In this document: positions 48,957 through 57,272 of the stretch, one piece after another | Layout of the letters: each line of letters begins with the position of its first letter | How positions within the stretch are numbered: position 1 is the first letter of the stretch | Assembly: GCF_042651065.1 (NCBI RefSeq) | Contig: NZ_JBHSCH010000006.1 | Span: 1-64,000, forward strand | DNA from: Pseudoroseomonas aestuarii | Lineage (GTDB): Bacteria; Pseudomonadota; Alphaproteobacteria; Acetobacterales; Acetobacteraceae | Direction: 5' to 3' | DNA length: 64,000 nt | Notes under the pieces: model-generated | Told to the model about the DNA's origin: nothing | Seen by the model: the letters and a program-made list of their open reading frames with translations, nothing else | Database searches by the model: none | Position numbers and translations under genes: made by a program

Positions 48957-49325
48957 ATGGGCCGCAAGCGTTCCAAGAGCATCCCGAACACCCGCGCTCC
49001 TCGTCTGGCCGGCCCGTCCTCGGCGGCACCTCAGGGAGCGGCCGCACAGGGTGAGGTCGAGCGTCTGCGGCAGGAGCTGGAGGAGGCCCGCGCCCTGCTA
49101 CGCGAGATCAGCCAGGGGCCGGAGGGCGAGAGGAGCCGGGTGGCGCGCCGCCTCGCCACGCTGGAGGAGGAACGGCAGGTCGCCCGCGGCCACGCGGTGG
49201 AGGCCGCCCTCGCCCGCTCCCGCGCGGAGGCCGAGCTGAAGGCGTTGCGCGACGCCATCCACAAGGCACCGGGCCTGCAAGGCTGGCTGCTGCGGCGCGC
49301 CAGCCGCCACCTGCTGAAAGGCTGA
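48957..49325 (+). CDS. Small basic coiled-coil protein of unknown function
   Basis: 122 residues from ATG 48957, with GAGGGGAAA about 7 bases upstream. A basic, Ser/Pro-rich start (MGRKRSKSIPNTRAPRL) leads into a long Glu/Arg/Ala-rich heptad region (EVERLRQELEEARALLREI, ERSRVARRLATLEEERQ, residues about 33-100). It ends in GLQGWLLRRASRHLLKG. No membrane segment or known domain. Possibly a nucleoid- or RNA-associated helper, but this is only suggested by charge. The frame extends upstream through the terminator, which cannot be coding. Confidence 0.65.
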   Translation: MGRKRSKSIPNTRAPRLAGPSSAAPQGAAAQGEVERLRQELEEARALLREISQGPEGERSRVARRLATLEEERQVARGHAVEAALARSRAEAELKALRDAIHKAPGLQGWLLRRASRHLLKG

Positions 49326-49426
49326 GGCACGCGCTCTTTCCCGAGTCTGGCTTCGTTACCGGCTTGCCCGGCGGCTGTCCTGCGGCAGAGTGGGGCGGCA
49401 ACGAACGAAAGACAGGGGAAACGTCC

Positions 49427-50428
49427 ATGCCCAGCAGCTTCACACCCGGCCTCCCGCGCCGCCAGGCGCTCACGCTAGGCGCGGCGGGCCTCGCCGCGCT
49501 GGCGCCCGGCGGCGGGGCCCGGGCCGAGGCCTGGCCGGCCCGGCCCATCCGCATCGTCGTGCCCTATGCGCCGGGCGGCACCACCGACATCGCCGCCCGC
49601 CTGGTCGGCGAGCAGCTTTCCCGCCGCCTCGGCCAGCCGGTCGTCATCGAGAACCGCCCCGGCGCCAACAGCATCCTGGGCGCCGGGGTCGTCGCCAGCA
49701 GCCCGCTCGATGGCTATTCCTTCGTCATGGTGATCGGCGCGCACGCCGCCAACGCCACGCTGTTCAAGGGCCGCCTGCCCTTCGACCCCGTGGCGGATTT
49801 CGCCCCCGTCTCGCATGTCGTCTCGGCGCCGCTGATCCTGGCCGGCAGCGGGAAGATGCGGCCCCGCACCCTGCCCGAGCTCCTGGCCGAGGCGAAGGCC
49901 AAGCCGGGAGCGCTGAACTTCGGCTCCAGCGGCATAGGCGCGGCGGCGCACCTGACGATGGAGGATCTGCAGGCGCGCACCGGCACCCGGCTGGTGCATG
50001 TGCCCTATCGCGGCACCCAGCCGGCGCTGCAGGACCTGATCGCCGGCAACATCAGCGCCATGTTCGACACCTACTCGACCCTGCGGCCGCAATTCGAGGC
50101 CGGCAACGCCCGCCCGCTCGCCATCGCCAGCGCCGCCCGCCCGCCCTTCGCGCCGGACATCCCGACCTTCGCCGAAGCCGGCGTGCCGGATTTCGTCTCC
50201 TCCACCTGGTGCCTGCTGCTGGCGCCGGCCCGCACGCCGCCCGAGATCGTGCGCCGCGTCTCGACCGAGATCGCCGCCATCGTGCGGGAGCCGGCCACCG
50301 TGCGGAACCTGGAAGGCATGGGCTTCGAGACGGTGGGTGGCACGCCGGAGGAGGCGGGCCGCTTCCTGGAGGCCGAGATCGCGCGCTGGGCGGCGGTGAT
50401 CCGCGCCGCCAATGTGCAGGTGGAGTAG
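49427..50428 (+). CDS. TctC/Bug-family tripartite tricarboxylate transporter binding protein
   Basis: 333 residues from ATG 49427 (AGGGGAAA upstream). N-terminal Tat/Sec signal (LPRRQALTLGAAGLAAL...RAEA). Mature part is the Bug fold: PIRIVVPYAPGGTTDIAARL, QPVVIENRPGANSILGAGVV, ALNFGSSGIGAAAHLTMEDL, VPYRGTQPALQDLIAGNI. Periplasmic capture of a carboxylate or related solute. No TctA/TctB membrane partners are nearby, as is common for the many orphan Bug proteins in this kind of genome. Confidence 0.92.
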   Translation: MPSSFTPGLPRRQALTLGAAGLAALAPGGGARAEAWPARPIRIVVPYAPGGTTDIAARLVGEQLSRRLGQPVVIENRPGANSILGAGVVASSPLDGYSFVMVIGAHAANATLFKGRLPFDPVADFAPVSHVVSAPLILAGSGKMRPRTLPELLAEAKAKPGALNFGSSGIGAAAHLTMEDLQARTGTRLVHVPYRGTQPALQDLIAGNISAMFDTYSTLRPQFEAGNARPLAIASAARPPFAPDIPTFAEAGVPDFVSSTWCLLLAPARTPPEIVRRVSTEIAAIVREPATVRNLEGMGFETVGGTPEEAGRFLEAEIARWAAVIRAANVQVE

Positions 50429-50436
50429 CGCGGGGC

Positions 50437-50465
50437 CGGCGGCGGGGCCAATTGCCCCGCCGCCG
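50437..50465. terminator. Hairpin after the TctC-type gene
   Basis: Perfect 12-bp stem (50437-50448 with 50454-50465), loop CAATT, 8 bp past the stop. No T-run follows. Confidence 0.55.
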
Positions 50466-50511
50466 CGGAAATTGGATGCGAACGCTTCTCATCCGCGCTA
50501 TGCAGGGGCGC

Positions 50512-51255
50512 ATGACGCCTTTCCCCTTCCTCACCGGCCCCCTGACCCGCGCCGGCGCAGGGCTGGTGCCGCTGGGCACGCCGGGCCCTTCGCTGCCGCT
50601 GGCCGCGCTGATGGCGCCCGGCGGCGTGGAGGCGATCCTGGCGCCGCTGCTGCGCCGCCAGCCGGGGCAGGACCGGCGCGCTCTGCTCTCGCTGTGGAGC
50701 CGGCACTATTTCTACACCCTGATCCCGCCGGTGGTGCTGACGCTGCTGCTGGCGCATCGCAGCCTGCCGCTGGCGCCGCAGGGCGGGGCGGTGATGCTGA
50801 CCGAGCAAGGCATGCCCGCCGCCATCGCCCTGCCCGATGCCGGGCGCGAGGCGCCGCCCCCGGCCGACGCCTTCGCCCGCTTCGCGCCGCTGGTGCAGGA
50901 GCATCTGGCGCCGCTGATCGCGCATTGGGCGGCCGAGGCGCGGCTGGCGCCCCGGGTGCTCTGGGCCAACGCCGCCAGCTACTTCGCCTGGATCGTGCGG
51001 GAGGCCGCCACCGCCGAGGGCGCGCCGCCCGGCAGCGCGGCGCCAGGCCAGGCCGTCATCGAGGCCACGCACTGGCCAGATGGCTCGGCCAACCCACTGC
51101 ACGAGCCGATGCGCCTGCTGGAAGGGCCGGAGGGGCGGCAGCACTGGCGCAAGGTCTGCTGCCTGCTCTACCGCCTGCCGGAACGCCAGGAATGCCCCTA
51201 TTGCCCGCTGCTGCTGCGCGGCGGCGACAGGAAATCCTGCGGCGGCGCAGGCTGA
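50512..51255 (+). CDS. fhuF: Siderophore-iron reductase FhuF
   Basis: About 247 residues. The C-terminal cluster motif C-C-x10-C-x2-C (KVCCLLYRLPERQECPYCPL) binds the [2Fe-2S] centre of FhuF, which reduces Fe(III)-siderophores in the cytoplasm to free the iron. Upstream HYFYTLIPPVVLTLLLAHR and LWANAASYFAWIV are FhuF-like. Start is ambiguous: ATG at 50476, 50500 and 50512 are all in frame; 50512 has AGGGG close by. Siderophore uptake genes are not in the window. Confidence 0.85.
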   Translation: MTPFPFLTGPLTRAGAGLVPLGTPGPSLPLAALMAPGGVEAILAPLLRRQPGQDRRALLSLWSRHYFYTLIPPVVLTLLLAHRSLPLAPQGGAVMLTEQGMPAAIALPDAGREAPPPADAFARFAPLVQEHLAPLIAHWAAEARLAPRVLWANAASYFAWIVREAATAEGAPPGSAAPGQAVIEATHWPDGSANPLHEPMRLLEGPEGRQHWRKVCCLLYRLPERQECPYCPLLLRGGDRKSCGGAG

Positions 51256-51317
51256 GCTCAGACAGGCCCATCTTTGCGGCTTGGCAAGGGGCGCCGGCTT
51301 GGCTACCCGGCTGAGGC

Positions 51318-51644
51318 ATGGACACCTTCATTCCCGCGCTGCTGCTGCTCTCGGGCGGTGCCTTCATCCACACCCGCTCCAACGTGCCGGAGCTGCGCCC
51401 GGCCTCCGACGCGGCCGACACGATCTGGAAGCTCCTGGCCAGGCTGGCCTTCTTCCTGTGGATCGGCCTGCTGGTGTGGGGCATCTACATGCGGCCGCTG
51501 ACCACCGCTGCGGTGGGCTTCGGGCTGTCGCTGGTCTTCAACCTGCTGCTGGCCAGCCGTGGCCCCCGCAGCATCTGGCCGGGCCTGTCCATGGGCTTCT
51601 GCGCGGCGGGGCTGGCGCTCGGCGTCTATACCGTGCTGGGCTGA
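51318..51644 (+). CDS. Small membrane protein of unknown function
   Basis: 108 residues with three to four hydrophobic segments (FIPALLLLSGGAFI, LLARLAFFLWIGLLVWGIYM, TTAAVGFGLSLVFNLLLA, GLSMGFCAAGLALGVYTVLG). The hydrophilic loop after the first contains TRSNVPELRPASDAADTIW. No recognised family. It lies 62 bp after fhuF and 24 bp before the dehalogenase gene, so it may share their transcript. Confidence 0.6.
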   Translation: MDTFIPALLLLSGGAFIHTRSNVPELRPASDAADTIWKLLARLAFFLWIGLLVWGIYMRPLTTAAVGFGLSLVFNLLLASRGPRSIWPGLSMGFCAAGLALGVYTVLG

Positions 51645-51668
51645 GCCCTCCGGAGAGGAGGAAACGGC

Positions 51669-52550
51669 ATGATCTTCGAGGGATTCGTCCTGGAGGAACG
51701 CGACGTCGCGGGCCAGACGCTGCGCCTGCGCCGGGGGGGCGAGGGCCCGCCCCTGCTGCTGCTGCACGGCAACCCGCAGACCCATGCCATGTGGCACCGT
51801 ATCGCGCCCCTTCTGGCCGAGCGCCACACGGTGATCTGCCCGGACCTGCGCGGCTACGGCTTCTCCGGCAAGCCGGGACCGACCCCCGACCATGCGCCCT
51901 ACGCCAAGCGCGCCATGGCAGCCGACATGCTGGGGCTGATGCGCGGCCTCGGCCATGAGCGCTTCCGCGTGCTGGCGCATGACCGCGGCGCCCGCGTGGC
52001 GCACCGGCTGGCGCTGGACGCGCCGGAGGCGGTGGAGCGGCTCGCCCTGCTCGACATCGTGCCGACGATCGAGCATTTCGAGCGCACCGACATGGCCTTC
52101 GCGCTCGGCTACTACCACTGGTTCTTCCTGGCGCAGAAGCACGACCTGCCGGAGCGCATGATCCTGCGCGACGTCGAGGACTGGTTCGACCTGCAGACCT
52201 CGCGCGAGCCGAAGGACAGGGGCTTCTTCCACCCCGAGGCGCGTGCCGACTACCTCGCCGCGCTGCGCCGGCCCGGCACTGTCACCGCCATCTGCGAGGA
52301 TTACCGCGCCGCCGCCACCATCGACCTGGAGCATGACCGCGCCAGCCGCGCGGCGGGGGAGAAGATCCGCTGCCCGCTGATGGTGCTGTGGGGCGAGAAG
52401 GGGAAGATCGGCCAGTGGTATCAGCCGCTGGAGCTGTGGCAGGGCTATGCCGCCGGGCCGGTCAGCGGCGGCCCGGTGCGCAGCGGCCACTACCTCGCCG
52501 AGGAGGCGCCGGAGGCGGTGCTCGCGGCGGTCGGGCCGTTCCTGCGTTGA
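51669..52550 (+). CDS. Haloacetate (fluoroacetate) dehalogenase-type alpha/beta hydrolase
   Basis: 293 residues. The active-site set of fluoroacetate dehalogenases is matched: H33-G-N-P-Q-T, nucleophile Asp105 with the carboxylate-binding Arg106 and Arg109 in AHDRGARVAHR, Asp129 in LLDIVP (24 residues later, as in the Rhodopseudomonas enzyme), halide-binding His150-Trp151 in YYHWFF, and His274 in SGHYLAEE. The Asp nucleophile with flanking Arg separates it from esterases and epoxide hydrolases. It should cleave C-F/C-Cl bonds of haloacetates. The natural substrate remains to be shown. Confidence 0.87.
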   Translation: MIFEGFVLEERDVAGQTLRLRRGGEGPPLLLLHGNPQTHAMWHRIAPLLAERHTVICPDLRGYGFSGKPGPTPDHAPYAKRAMAADMLGLMRGLGHERFRVLAHDRGARVAHRLALDAPEAVERLALLDIVPTIEHFERTDMAFALGYYHWFFLAQKHDLPERMILRDVEDWFDLQTSREPKDRGFFHPEARADYLAALRRPGTVTAICEDYRAAATIDLEHDRASRAAGEKIRCPLMVLWGEKGKIGQWYQPLELWQGYAAGPVSGGPVRSGHYLAEEAPEAVLAAVGPFLR

Positions 52551-52556
52551 GGACGT

Positions 52557-52587
52557 GAAAAGGGCCGGGGGATGCCTCCCCCGGCCC
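52557..52587 (-). terminator. Bidirectional terminator, dehalogenase / PfpI genes
   Basis: Perfect 11-bp stem (52562-52572 with 52577-52587), TGCC loop. On the minus strand it is followed by TTTT, so it fits best as the end of the PfpI transcript; it also lies 11 bp past the plus-strand stop. Confidence 0.8.
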
Positions 52588-52604
52588 GGTCTCGCACAGG
52601 CCGT

Positions 52605-53192
52605 TCAGGCGGCGCGGCGGGGGCCGTGGTCGCCCTCGCGCACCTCCTCGATGATCTTCGCGACGAAGGCATCGAGATCCTCGGGCGAGCGGCTGGTGAC
52701 GATGCCCTGGTCGGTCACCACCTCCTGGTCCAGCCAGTTGGCGCCGGCATTCTGCACATCGGTCTTGATCGAGGCGAAGGAGGTCATCTTGCGGCCCTTC
52801 GCCAGCCCGGCCTCCACCAGGATCCACGGGCCGTGGCAGATCGAGGCCACCACCTTGCCCTTGGCGGCGAAGTCCCGCACCAGGCTGATGACGGCGGGGT
52901 TCACGCGCAGCTGGTCCGGGTTCAGCACGCCGCCGGGCAGCACGATGGCGTCGTAGTCATCGGCGGCGGCCTCCTCCAGCTTGCGGTCCACCGGCACCTT
53001 GCGGCCCCAATCCTCCGGCTGCTTCTGGCCGTCCCAGGCGACGATGCTGCCGGGCTCGCGGGTCTTGCCGGGCGCGGCCACATGCACGGTGGCACCGGCG
53101 GCGCGCAGCTTCTCCAGCGGCACGAACAGCTCGGATTCCTCGAAGCCGTCCGTGGCGAGAATCAGGATCTTGCTCTGCTGAATGTCGGGCAT
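52605..53192 (-). CDS. DJ-1/PfpI-family protein (type 1 glutamine amidotransferase-like)
   Basis: 195 residues. KILILATDGFEESELFVPLE supplies the conserved Glu; the nucleophile elbow is VASICHGPWILVEAG (Cys in I-C-H-G-P). This matches the PfpI/YhbO/Hsp31-like group acting as glyoxalase, deglycase or stress protease. Exact activity is unsettled for the group. It is transcribed toward the dehalogenase gene, from a promoter in 53193-53273. Confidence 0.88.
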   Translation of the reverse strand: MPDIQQSKILILATDGFEESELFVPLEKLRAAGATVHVAAPGKTREPGSIVAWDGQKQPEDWGRKVPVDRKLEEAAADDYDAIVLPGGVLNPDQLRVNPAVISLVRDFAAKGKVVASICHGPWILVEAGLAKGRKMTSFASIKTDVQNAGANWLDQEVVTDQGIVTSRSPEDLDAFVAKIIEEVREGDHGPRRAA

Positions 53193-53273
53193 GTCGTGGT
53201 CTCCCTTGCGTGTCGCGGGGAGAACACGGAAGGCGCGGGGGAGTTTTCGCCCCCCCTGCCCGCTTTGCGCGGG

Positions 53274-53774
53274 TCAGGACAGCACGAGGAACAGGTCCGT
53301 ATCCCCGGTCCGGGCACCCTCGGCCGTCAGCAGGGCATGGGCCTGGCCGCGATGATGCGTCTGGTGGTTGAAGAAATGCACCACCAGCAGGGCCATGGGG
53401 CGGGTCACCTCGCGGCCAGCGGCGCCGCTGTACCAGGTGAGGTCACCCGCCAGCCGCGCCGCGTCCAGCCCCGCCGCCCAGGCCTCGATGCGCGCGTCGA
53501 GCGCCACGCGGGCGGCGGCCAGCGCGGCGAAGTCACGGATCATGCCGGCGCTCTCGGGCAGCTTGGCCGGCGGCGGCGGCCCGCCATCGAAGCGGCTCAT
53601 CCACTGCATGTCGCCCCAGACCAGATGGCAGAGCGTGCCGTGCAGCGAGCCGAAGAAAGCGCCGCGCGGGCGTGTCCGCGCCGCCTCGTCCAGCCTGGAG
53701 GCGGCGGCGTAGAAGCGGCGGTTCATCTCGCTGTTGTAGGCCGCCATGGCGCGGCAGTATTCCGGCGTGATCAT
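53274..53774 (-). CDS. DinB-family protein
   Basis: 166 residues from ATG 53774 (MITPEYCRAMAAYNSEMNRR). Four-helix DinB/YfiT-like bundle with the three metal-binding His visible: FGSLHGTLCHLVWGDMQWM for the first and HFFNHQTHHRGQAHALL for the other two. Members include metal-dependent thiol transferases (bacillithiol, mycothiol, glutathione), but the cofactor here is unknown. Six further in-frame codons upstream (MSYARG) are possible. Confidence 0.88.
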   Translation of the reverse strand: MITPEYCRAMAAYNSEMNRRFYAAASRLDEAARTRPRGAFFGSLHGTLCHLVWGDMQWMSRFDGGPPPPAKLPESAGMIRDFAALAAARVALDARIEAWAAGLDAARLAGDLTWYSGAAGREVTRPMALLVVHFFNHQTHHRGQAHALLTAEGARTGDTDLFLVLS

Positions 53775-53834
53775 TCCGCGAGCGTAGGACAAGGGCGGGC
53801 GGCCCGGAAGGGGTGCCCCCTCCCGGCCCGGCCC

Positions 53835-54839
53835 TCAGAGCGTGCGGTAGAGCAGCAGCTGGTCGGTCAGCGCGCCCGTGGCATCGCGCGAGAAGCCCGG
53901 GATGCGCCCCGCCGCCACCCAGCCCCGGCTGCGGCACAGCGCCTCGGCCGCCGCGCCGGCACGGATGTCGAGCGTCAGCAGCGAGCGGCCGATGCCGCGC
54001 GCCGCCTGCTCCACCCGCTGCATCAGCGCCCGGCCGATGCCCCGGCGGCGGAAATCCGGGTGCACCAGGAGCTGCTCCACCACGGCGCGGTGCGCCTGGT
54101 CCTGCGGCATGGCGAGGTTGAGCTGCACCGTGCCGGCCACCCGCCCCTCCTGCCAGGCCACCAGCAGCAGCTTGTTGCCCAGCGCCGCCTCGCCCGAGAC
54201 GCGCCGCCAGAAGGCGCGCGCCGTCTCGAGGGAGAGCGGCGGCAGGTGACCGGTGGCGGCGCCATCGGCCACGCAGGCCACCAGCATCTCCGCCAGGCTG
54301 CGCTCGGCGCTGGCGGCGGCGGCGGCGTCCAGCGCCTCCACCACCAGCCCGACCAGCGGCTTGGCGTAGCGGAATTCCAGCGATTTCGAGATGTCGTCGA
54401 GGATGCGGATGGAGCCGGAGCGGACATAGCCGCGCTTCTCGTAGAAGCGGTGCGCCGCCTCGAAGCGGGTGTCCGTCCAGAGCACGATCCGCTGCGCGCC
54501 CTGGGCGCGGGCATGCTCCTCCGCGCCGCCGAGCAGGGCATGGGCGAGGCCGGTGCCGCGCTGCGCCTTCTCGACATACATCTTGCAGATCTCCCAGGCG
54601 CGGTCGGAGCCGAGCGGCCGCGTGGCCACCATGCCCACCACGCGCCCCGCCGCCTCCGCCGCCCAGAGCGCGCCGCCGGCCGCCGCGAAATAGCTGGCGA
54701 GCGCCCGCAGCTCGGGCACCTCGCCATCCACGTCGAGGATGCAGTTCGGGTACTCGCCCCAGGCATCGCCGACGAGGCGGATGAAATCCGCCGCGTCCGC
54801 GTCCCGCCCGGCGCGCAGCGTGAAGCCGGCGCCGCTCAC
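53835..54839 (-). CDS. Tandem double-GNAT acetyltransferase
   Basis: 334 residues containing two GNAT domains. The first (about 5-155) has EICKMYVEKAQRGTGLAHALL and FEAAHRFYEKRGYVR. The second (about 165-334) has HRAVVEQLLVHPDFRRRGIGRAL and AAEALCRSRGWVAAGRIPGF. Each keeps an acetyl-CoA loop (R-G-T-G-L; R-R-G-I-G-R). Fusions of two GNAT units often leave one active. Its last bases overlap the aminotransferase stop by 4 bp (ATGA), so it is translated with that gene. Substrate unknown. Confidence 0.87.
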   Translation of the reverse strand: MSGAGFTLRAGRDADAADFIRLVGDAWGEYPNCILDVDGEVPELRALASYFAAAGGALWAAEAAGRVVGMVATRPLGSDRAWEICKMYVEKAQRGTGLAHALLGGAEEHARAQGAQRIVLWTDTRFEAAHRFYEKRGYVRSGSIRILDDISKSLEFRYAKPLVGLVVEALDAAAAASAERSLAEMLVACVADGAATGHLPPLSLETARAFWRRVSGEAALGNKLLLVAWQEGRVAGTVQLNLAMPQDQAHRAVVEQLLVHPDFRRRGIGRALMQRVEQAARGIGRSLLTLDIRAGAAAEALCRSRGWVAAGRIPGFSRDATGALTDQLLLYRTL

Positions 54840-56056
54840 GCCAGCTCCCGGCAGAACTCCTGGATGCGCGCGCAGGCCTCGCGCAGGCTTTCCGTGTCGG
54901 TGGCGTAGGAGATGCGCAGATAGGGGCTCATGCCGTAGGCCGTGCCCTGCACGGTGGCCACCAGCTTCTCCTCCAGCAGGGCCAGGGCGAAATCGGTGTC
55001 CGTCTCCAGCCTGCGGCCGCCCTTGCTGGTCTTGCCGATGCAGCCGGCGATGTCGGGGTAGACGTAGAAGGCGCCCTCGGGCTTGTGGCAGACCATGCCG
55101 GGGGCCTGGTTCAGCATCTCCACCACCAGGTCGCGCCGCTCGCGGTAGATGGCGGCACGCTCGGCGACCAGATCCTGCGGCCCTTCCAGCGCGGCCACGG
55201 CGGCGGCCTGGCTGATGGTGCTGATGCCGCTGGTGAGCTGGCCCTGCATGTTGGTCATCGCCTTGATCAGCGGCTTCGGGCCGCCGGCGAAGCCGACGCG
55301 CCAGCCGGTCATGGCATAGGTCTTGGAGGTGCCGTTGACCGTCAGCACCCGGTCCTTCAGCCGCGGCTCGACATCGGCGATGGTGCAGAAGCCGCCCTCA
55401 TAGACGAGGTGCTCGTACATGTCGTCGGTCAGGATCCAGACATGCGGGTGCTTCAGCATCACCGCCGCGATCGCCTGCATCTCCGCGCGGGAGCAGGCGG
55501 CGCCGGTCGGGTTGTTCGGGAAGTTCAGGAACAGCCACTTGGTCTTCGGCGTGATGGCCGCGTCCAGATCCTCCGGGCGCAGCTTGAAGCCGTTGTTCTG
55601 CGGGCAGTTGACGAAGGTGGGCGTGGCCGTCGCCAGCTTCGCCATGTCGGCGTAGCTGACCCAGTAGGGGGCGGGGATCAGCACCTCGTCGCCCTGGTCG
55701 CAGGTGGCGAGCAGCGCGTCCATGATGATCTGCTTGCCGCCATTGGCGACGATGATCTCGTCCAGCGCGTAGTCGAGGTTGTTGTCGCGCTTGAACTTCT
55801 TCTGCACCGCCTTCTTCAGCGCCGGCGTGCCGTCGGTCGGCGGGTACTTGGTGTCGCCGGAGAGCGCCGCCTGGTGCGCCGCCTCGATGGCATGGGCGGG
55901 GGTGGCGAAGTCGGGCTCGCCGGCGGCGAGGCTGATCACCTTCTTGCCTTCGGCGGCCAGCGCCCGGGCACGGGTGCCCATGACAACGGAGGCGGAGACG
56001 GCAATGTCGTTCAGACGACCGGCGAGGGCGGGCATGGCTGGGATGATCTCCGACAT
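54836..56056 (-). CDS. Aspartate aminotransferase-type PLP enzyme (copy 1)
   Basis: 406 residues, class I fold. PLP lysine in NGTSKTYAMTGWRVGF (S-K-T), NNPTGAACS, ILTDDMYEHLVYEGG, and the Arg in LRISYATDTESL that binds the substrate carboxylate. N-terminal KVISLAAGEPDFATP is typical of the AspAT Ib subgroup, where some members also use prephenate. A paralogue lies 1.2 kb away (57273-58475). It is the first gene of a unit with the tandem GNAT. Confidence 0.93.
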   Translation of the reverse strand: MSEIIPAMPALAGRLNDIAVSASVVMGTRARALAAEGKKVISLAAGEPDFATPAHAIEAAHQAALSGDTKYPPTDGTPALKKAVQKKFKRDNNLDYALDEIIVANGGKQIIMDALLATCDQGDEVLIPAPYWVSYADMAKLATATPTFVNCPQNNGFKLRPEDLDAAITPKTKWLFLNFPNNPTGAACSRAEMQAIAAVMLKHPHVWILTDDMYEHLVYEGGFCTIADVEPRLKDRVLTVNGTSKTYAMTGWRVGFAGGPKPLIKAMTNMQGQLTSGISTISQAAAVAALEGPQDLVAERAAIYRERRDLVVEMLNQAPGMVCHKPEGAFYVYPDIAGCIGKTSKGGRRLETDTDFALALLEEKLVATVQGTAYGMSPYLRISYATDTESLREACARIQEFCRELA

Positions 56057-56186
56057 GTCAGGCGAACAAGGGGGCGCAGCCTAGGCCCGGCCGCGCCGCG
56101 CGCCAAGGTGGCGCGCGCTTGATGCAGCGCAAGGCGCCCTGCCGCCCCGCCCCGTAGCGTGCCGCGCGCAGCAGAAGGATTGGCAG

Positions 56187-57212
56187 ATGGCCAGGATGAT
56201 GCGGGCCGCCGTGGCGCGGCAATTCGGCGCCCCCCTGACGATCGAGGAGGTGCCGGTGCCCGAGCCCGGGCCCGGCCAGGTGCTGGTCCGCCTCGCCGCC
56301 ACCGGCGTCTGCCACACGGACCTGCACGCGGTGAAGGGGGATTGGCCGGTGAAGCCGCGCCCGCCCTTCATCCCGGGGCATGAGGGGGTGGGCCATGTGG
56401 CCGCGCTGGGCGCCGGGGTGCGGCGGGTGCGGGAGGGGGACCGCGTCGGCGTGCCCTGGCTGCACACCGCCTGCGGCGGCTGCCCGCATTGCCGCACCGG
56501 CTGGGAGACGCTCTGCGCCCGCCAGCAGAACACCGGCTACTCGGTCAACGGCACCTTCGCCGAATACGTGGTGGCGGATCCGGACTATGTCGGCCTGCTG
56601 CCGGACGCGCTGGATTTCGGCCCGGCCGCACCGGTGCTCTGCGCCGGCGTCACCGTCTACAAGGGGCTGAAGGAGACGGAGGCGCGGCCCGGCGAGTGGG
56701 TGGCCATCTCCGGCATCGGCGGGCTTGGCCACATGGCGGTGCAGTATGCCCGGGCCATGGGGCTGCACGTGGCGGCCGTGGACGTGCACCCGGAGAAGCT
56801 GGAGTTGGCCCGCAACCTCGGCGCCGACCTGGTGGTGAACGCGCGGGAGCAGGACCCGGGCGAGGTGCTGCAGCGCCGCGCGGGCGGCATGCATGGCGTG
56901 CTCGTCACCGCCGTCTCGCCCGCCGCCTTCGAGCAGGCCTTCGCCATGCTGCGGCCGCACGGCACCATGGCGCTGGTCGGCCTGCCGCCGGGCCGCTTCG
57001 CCATGCCGATCTTCGACACGGTGCTGAAGCGCATCACCGTGCGCGGCTCGATCGTCGGCACGAGGCAGGACCTGGAGGAGGCGCTGGCCTTCGCCGGAGA
57101 GGGCAAGGTGGAATCCCACTTCAGCTGGGGCCGGCTGGAGGAGATCAACGACATCTTCGCCCGCATGGAGCGCGGCGCGATCGATGGCCGCATCGTGCTG
57201 AAGCTGGGCTGA
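56187..57212 (+). CDS. Zinc-dependent alcohol dehydrogenase (AdhP-type)
   Basis: 341 residues of the MDR superfamily. Catalytic zinc ligands: Cys in TGVCHTDLHAVKG and His-Glu in PGHEGVGHV. Structural zinc: four Cys in TACGGCPHCRTGWETLC. NAD-binding motif GIGGLGHMAVQYARAMG, with Asp in VDVHPEKLE favouring NAD+. It oxidises primary alcohols such as ethanol. It lies between two oppositely paired aminotransferase paralogues and diverges from copy 1. An 8-bp palindrome (GCGCGCCA-AGG-TGGCGCGC) is in the shared 130-bp promoter region. Confidence 0.94.
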   Translation: MARMMRAAVARQFGAPLTIEEVPVPEPGPGQVLVRLAATGVCHTDLHAVKGDWPVKPRPPFIPGHEGVGHVAALGAGVRRVREGDRVGVPWLHTACGGCPHCRTGWETLCARQQNTGYSVNGTFAEYVVADPDYVGLLPDALDFGPAAPVLCAGVTVYKGLKETEARPGEWVAISGIGGLGHMAVQYARAMGLHVAAVDVHPEKLELARNLGADLVVNAREQDPGEVLQRRAGGMHGVLVTAVSPAAFEQAFAMLRPHGTMALVGLPPGRFAMPIFDTVLKRITVRGSIVGTRQDLEEALAFAGEGKVESHFSWGRLEEINDIFARMERGAIDGRIVLKLG

Positions 57213-57228
57213 GGCACCCCGCGCCCGG

Positions 57229-57266
57229 CGGAGGGAGGGCGGCGCGCCGCCCGCCCTCCCCCTCCG
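57229..57266. terminator. Hairpin between adh and aminotransferase copy 2
   Basis: A 10-bp stem (57233-57242 with 57251-57260) and 8-base loop, extended by a short outer helix, lies between two converging genes. No T-run. Confidence 0.55.
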
Positions 57267-57272
57267 CTCAGG

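Noticed and set aside
56080..56130. Palindrome GCGCGCCA-AGG-TGGCGCGC as an adh operator
   Set aside because: Such GC-only symmetric words are frequent in DNA of this composition; without conservation data it was only mentioned in the adh entry.
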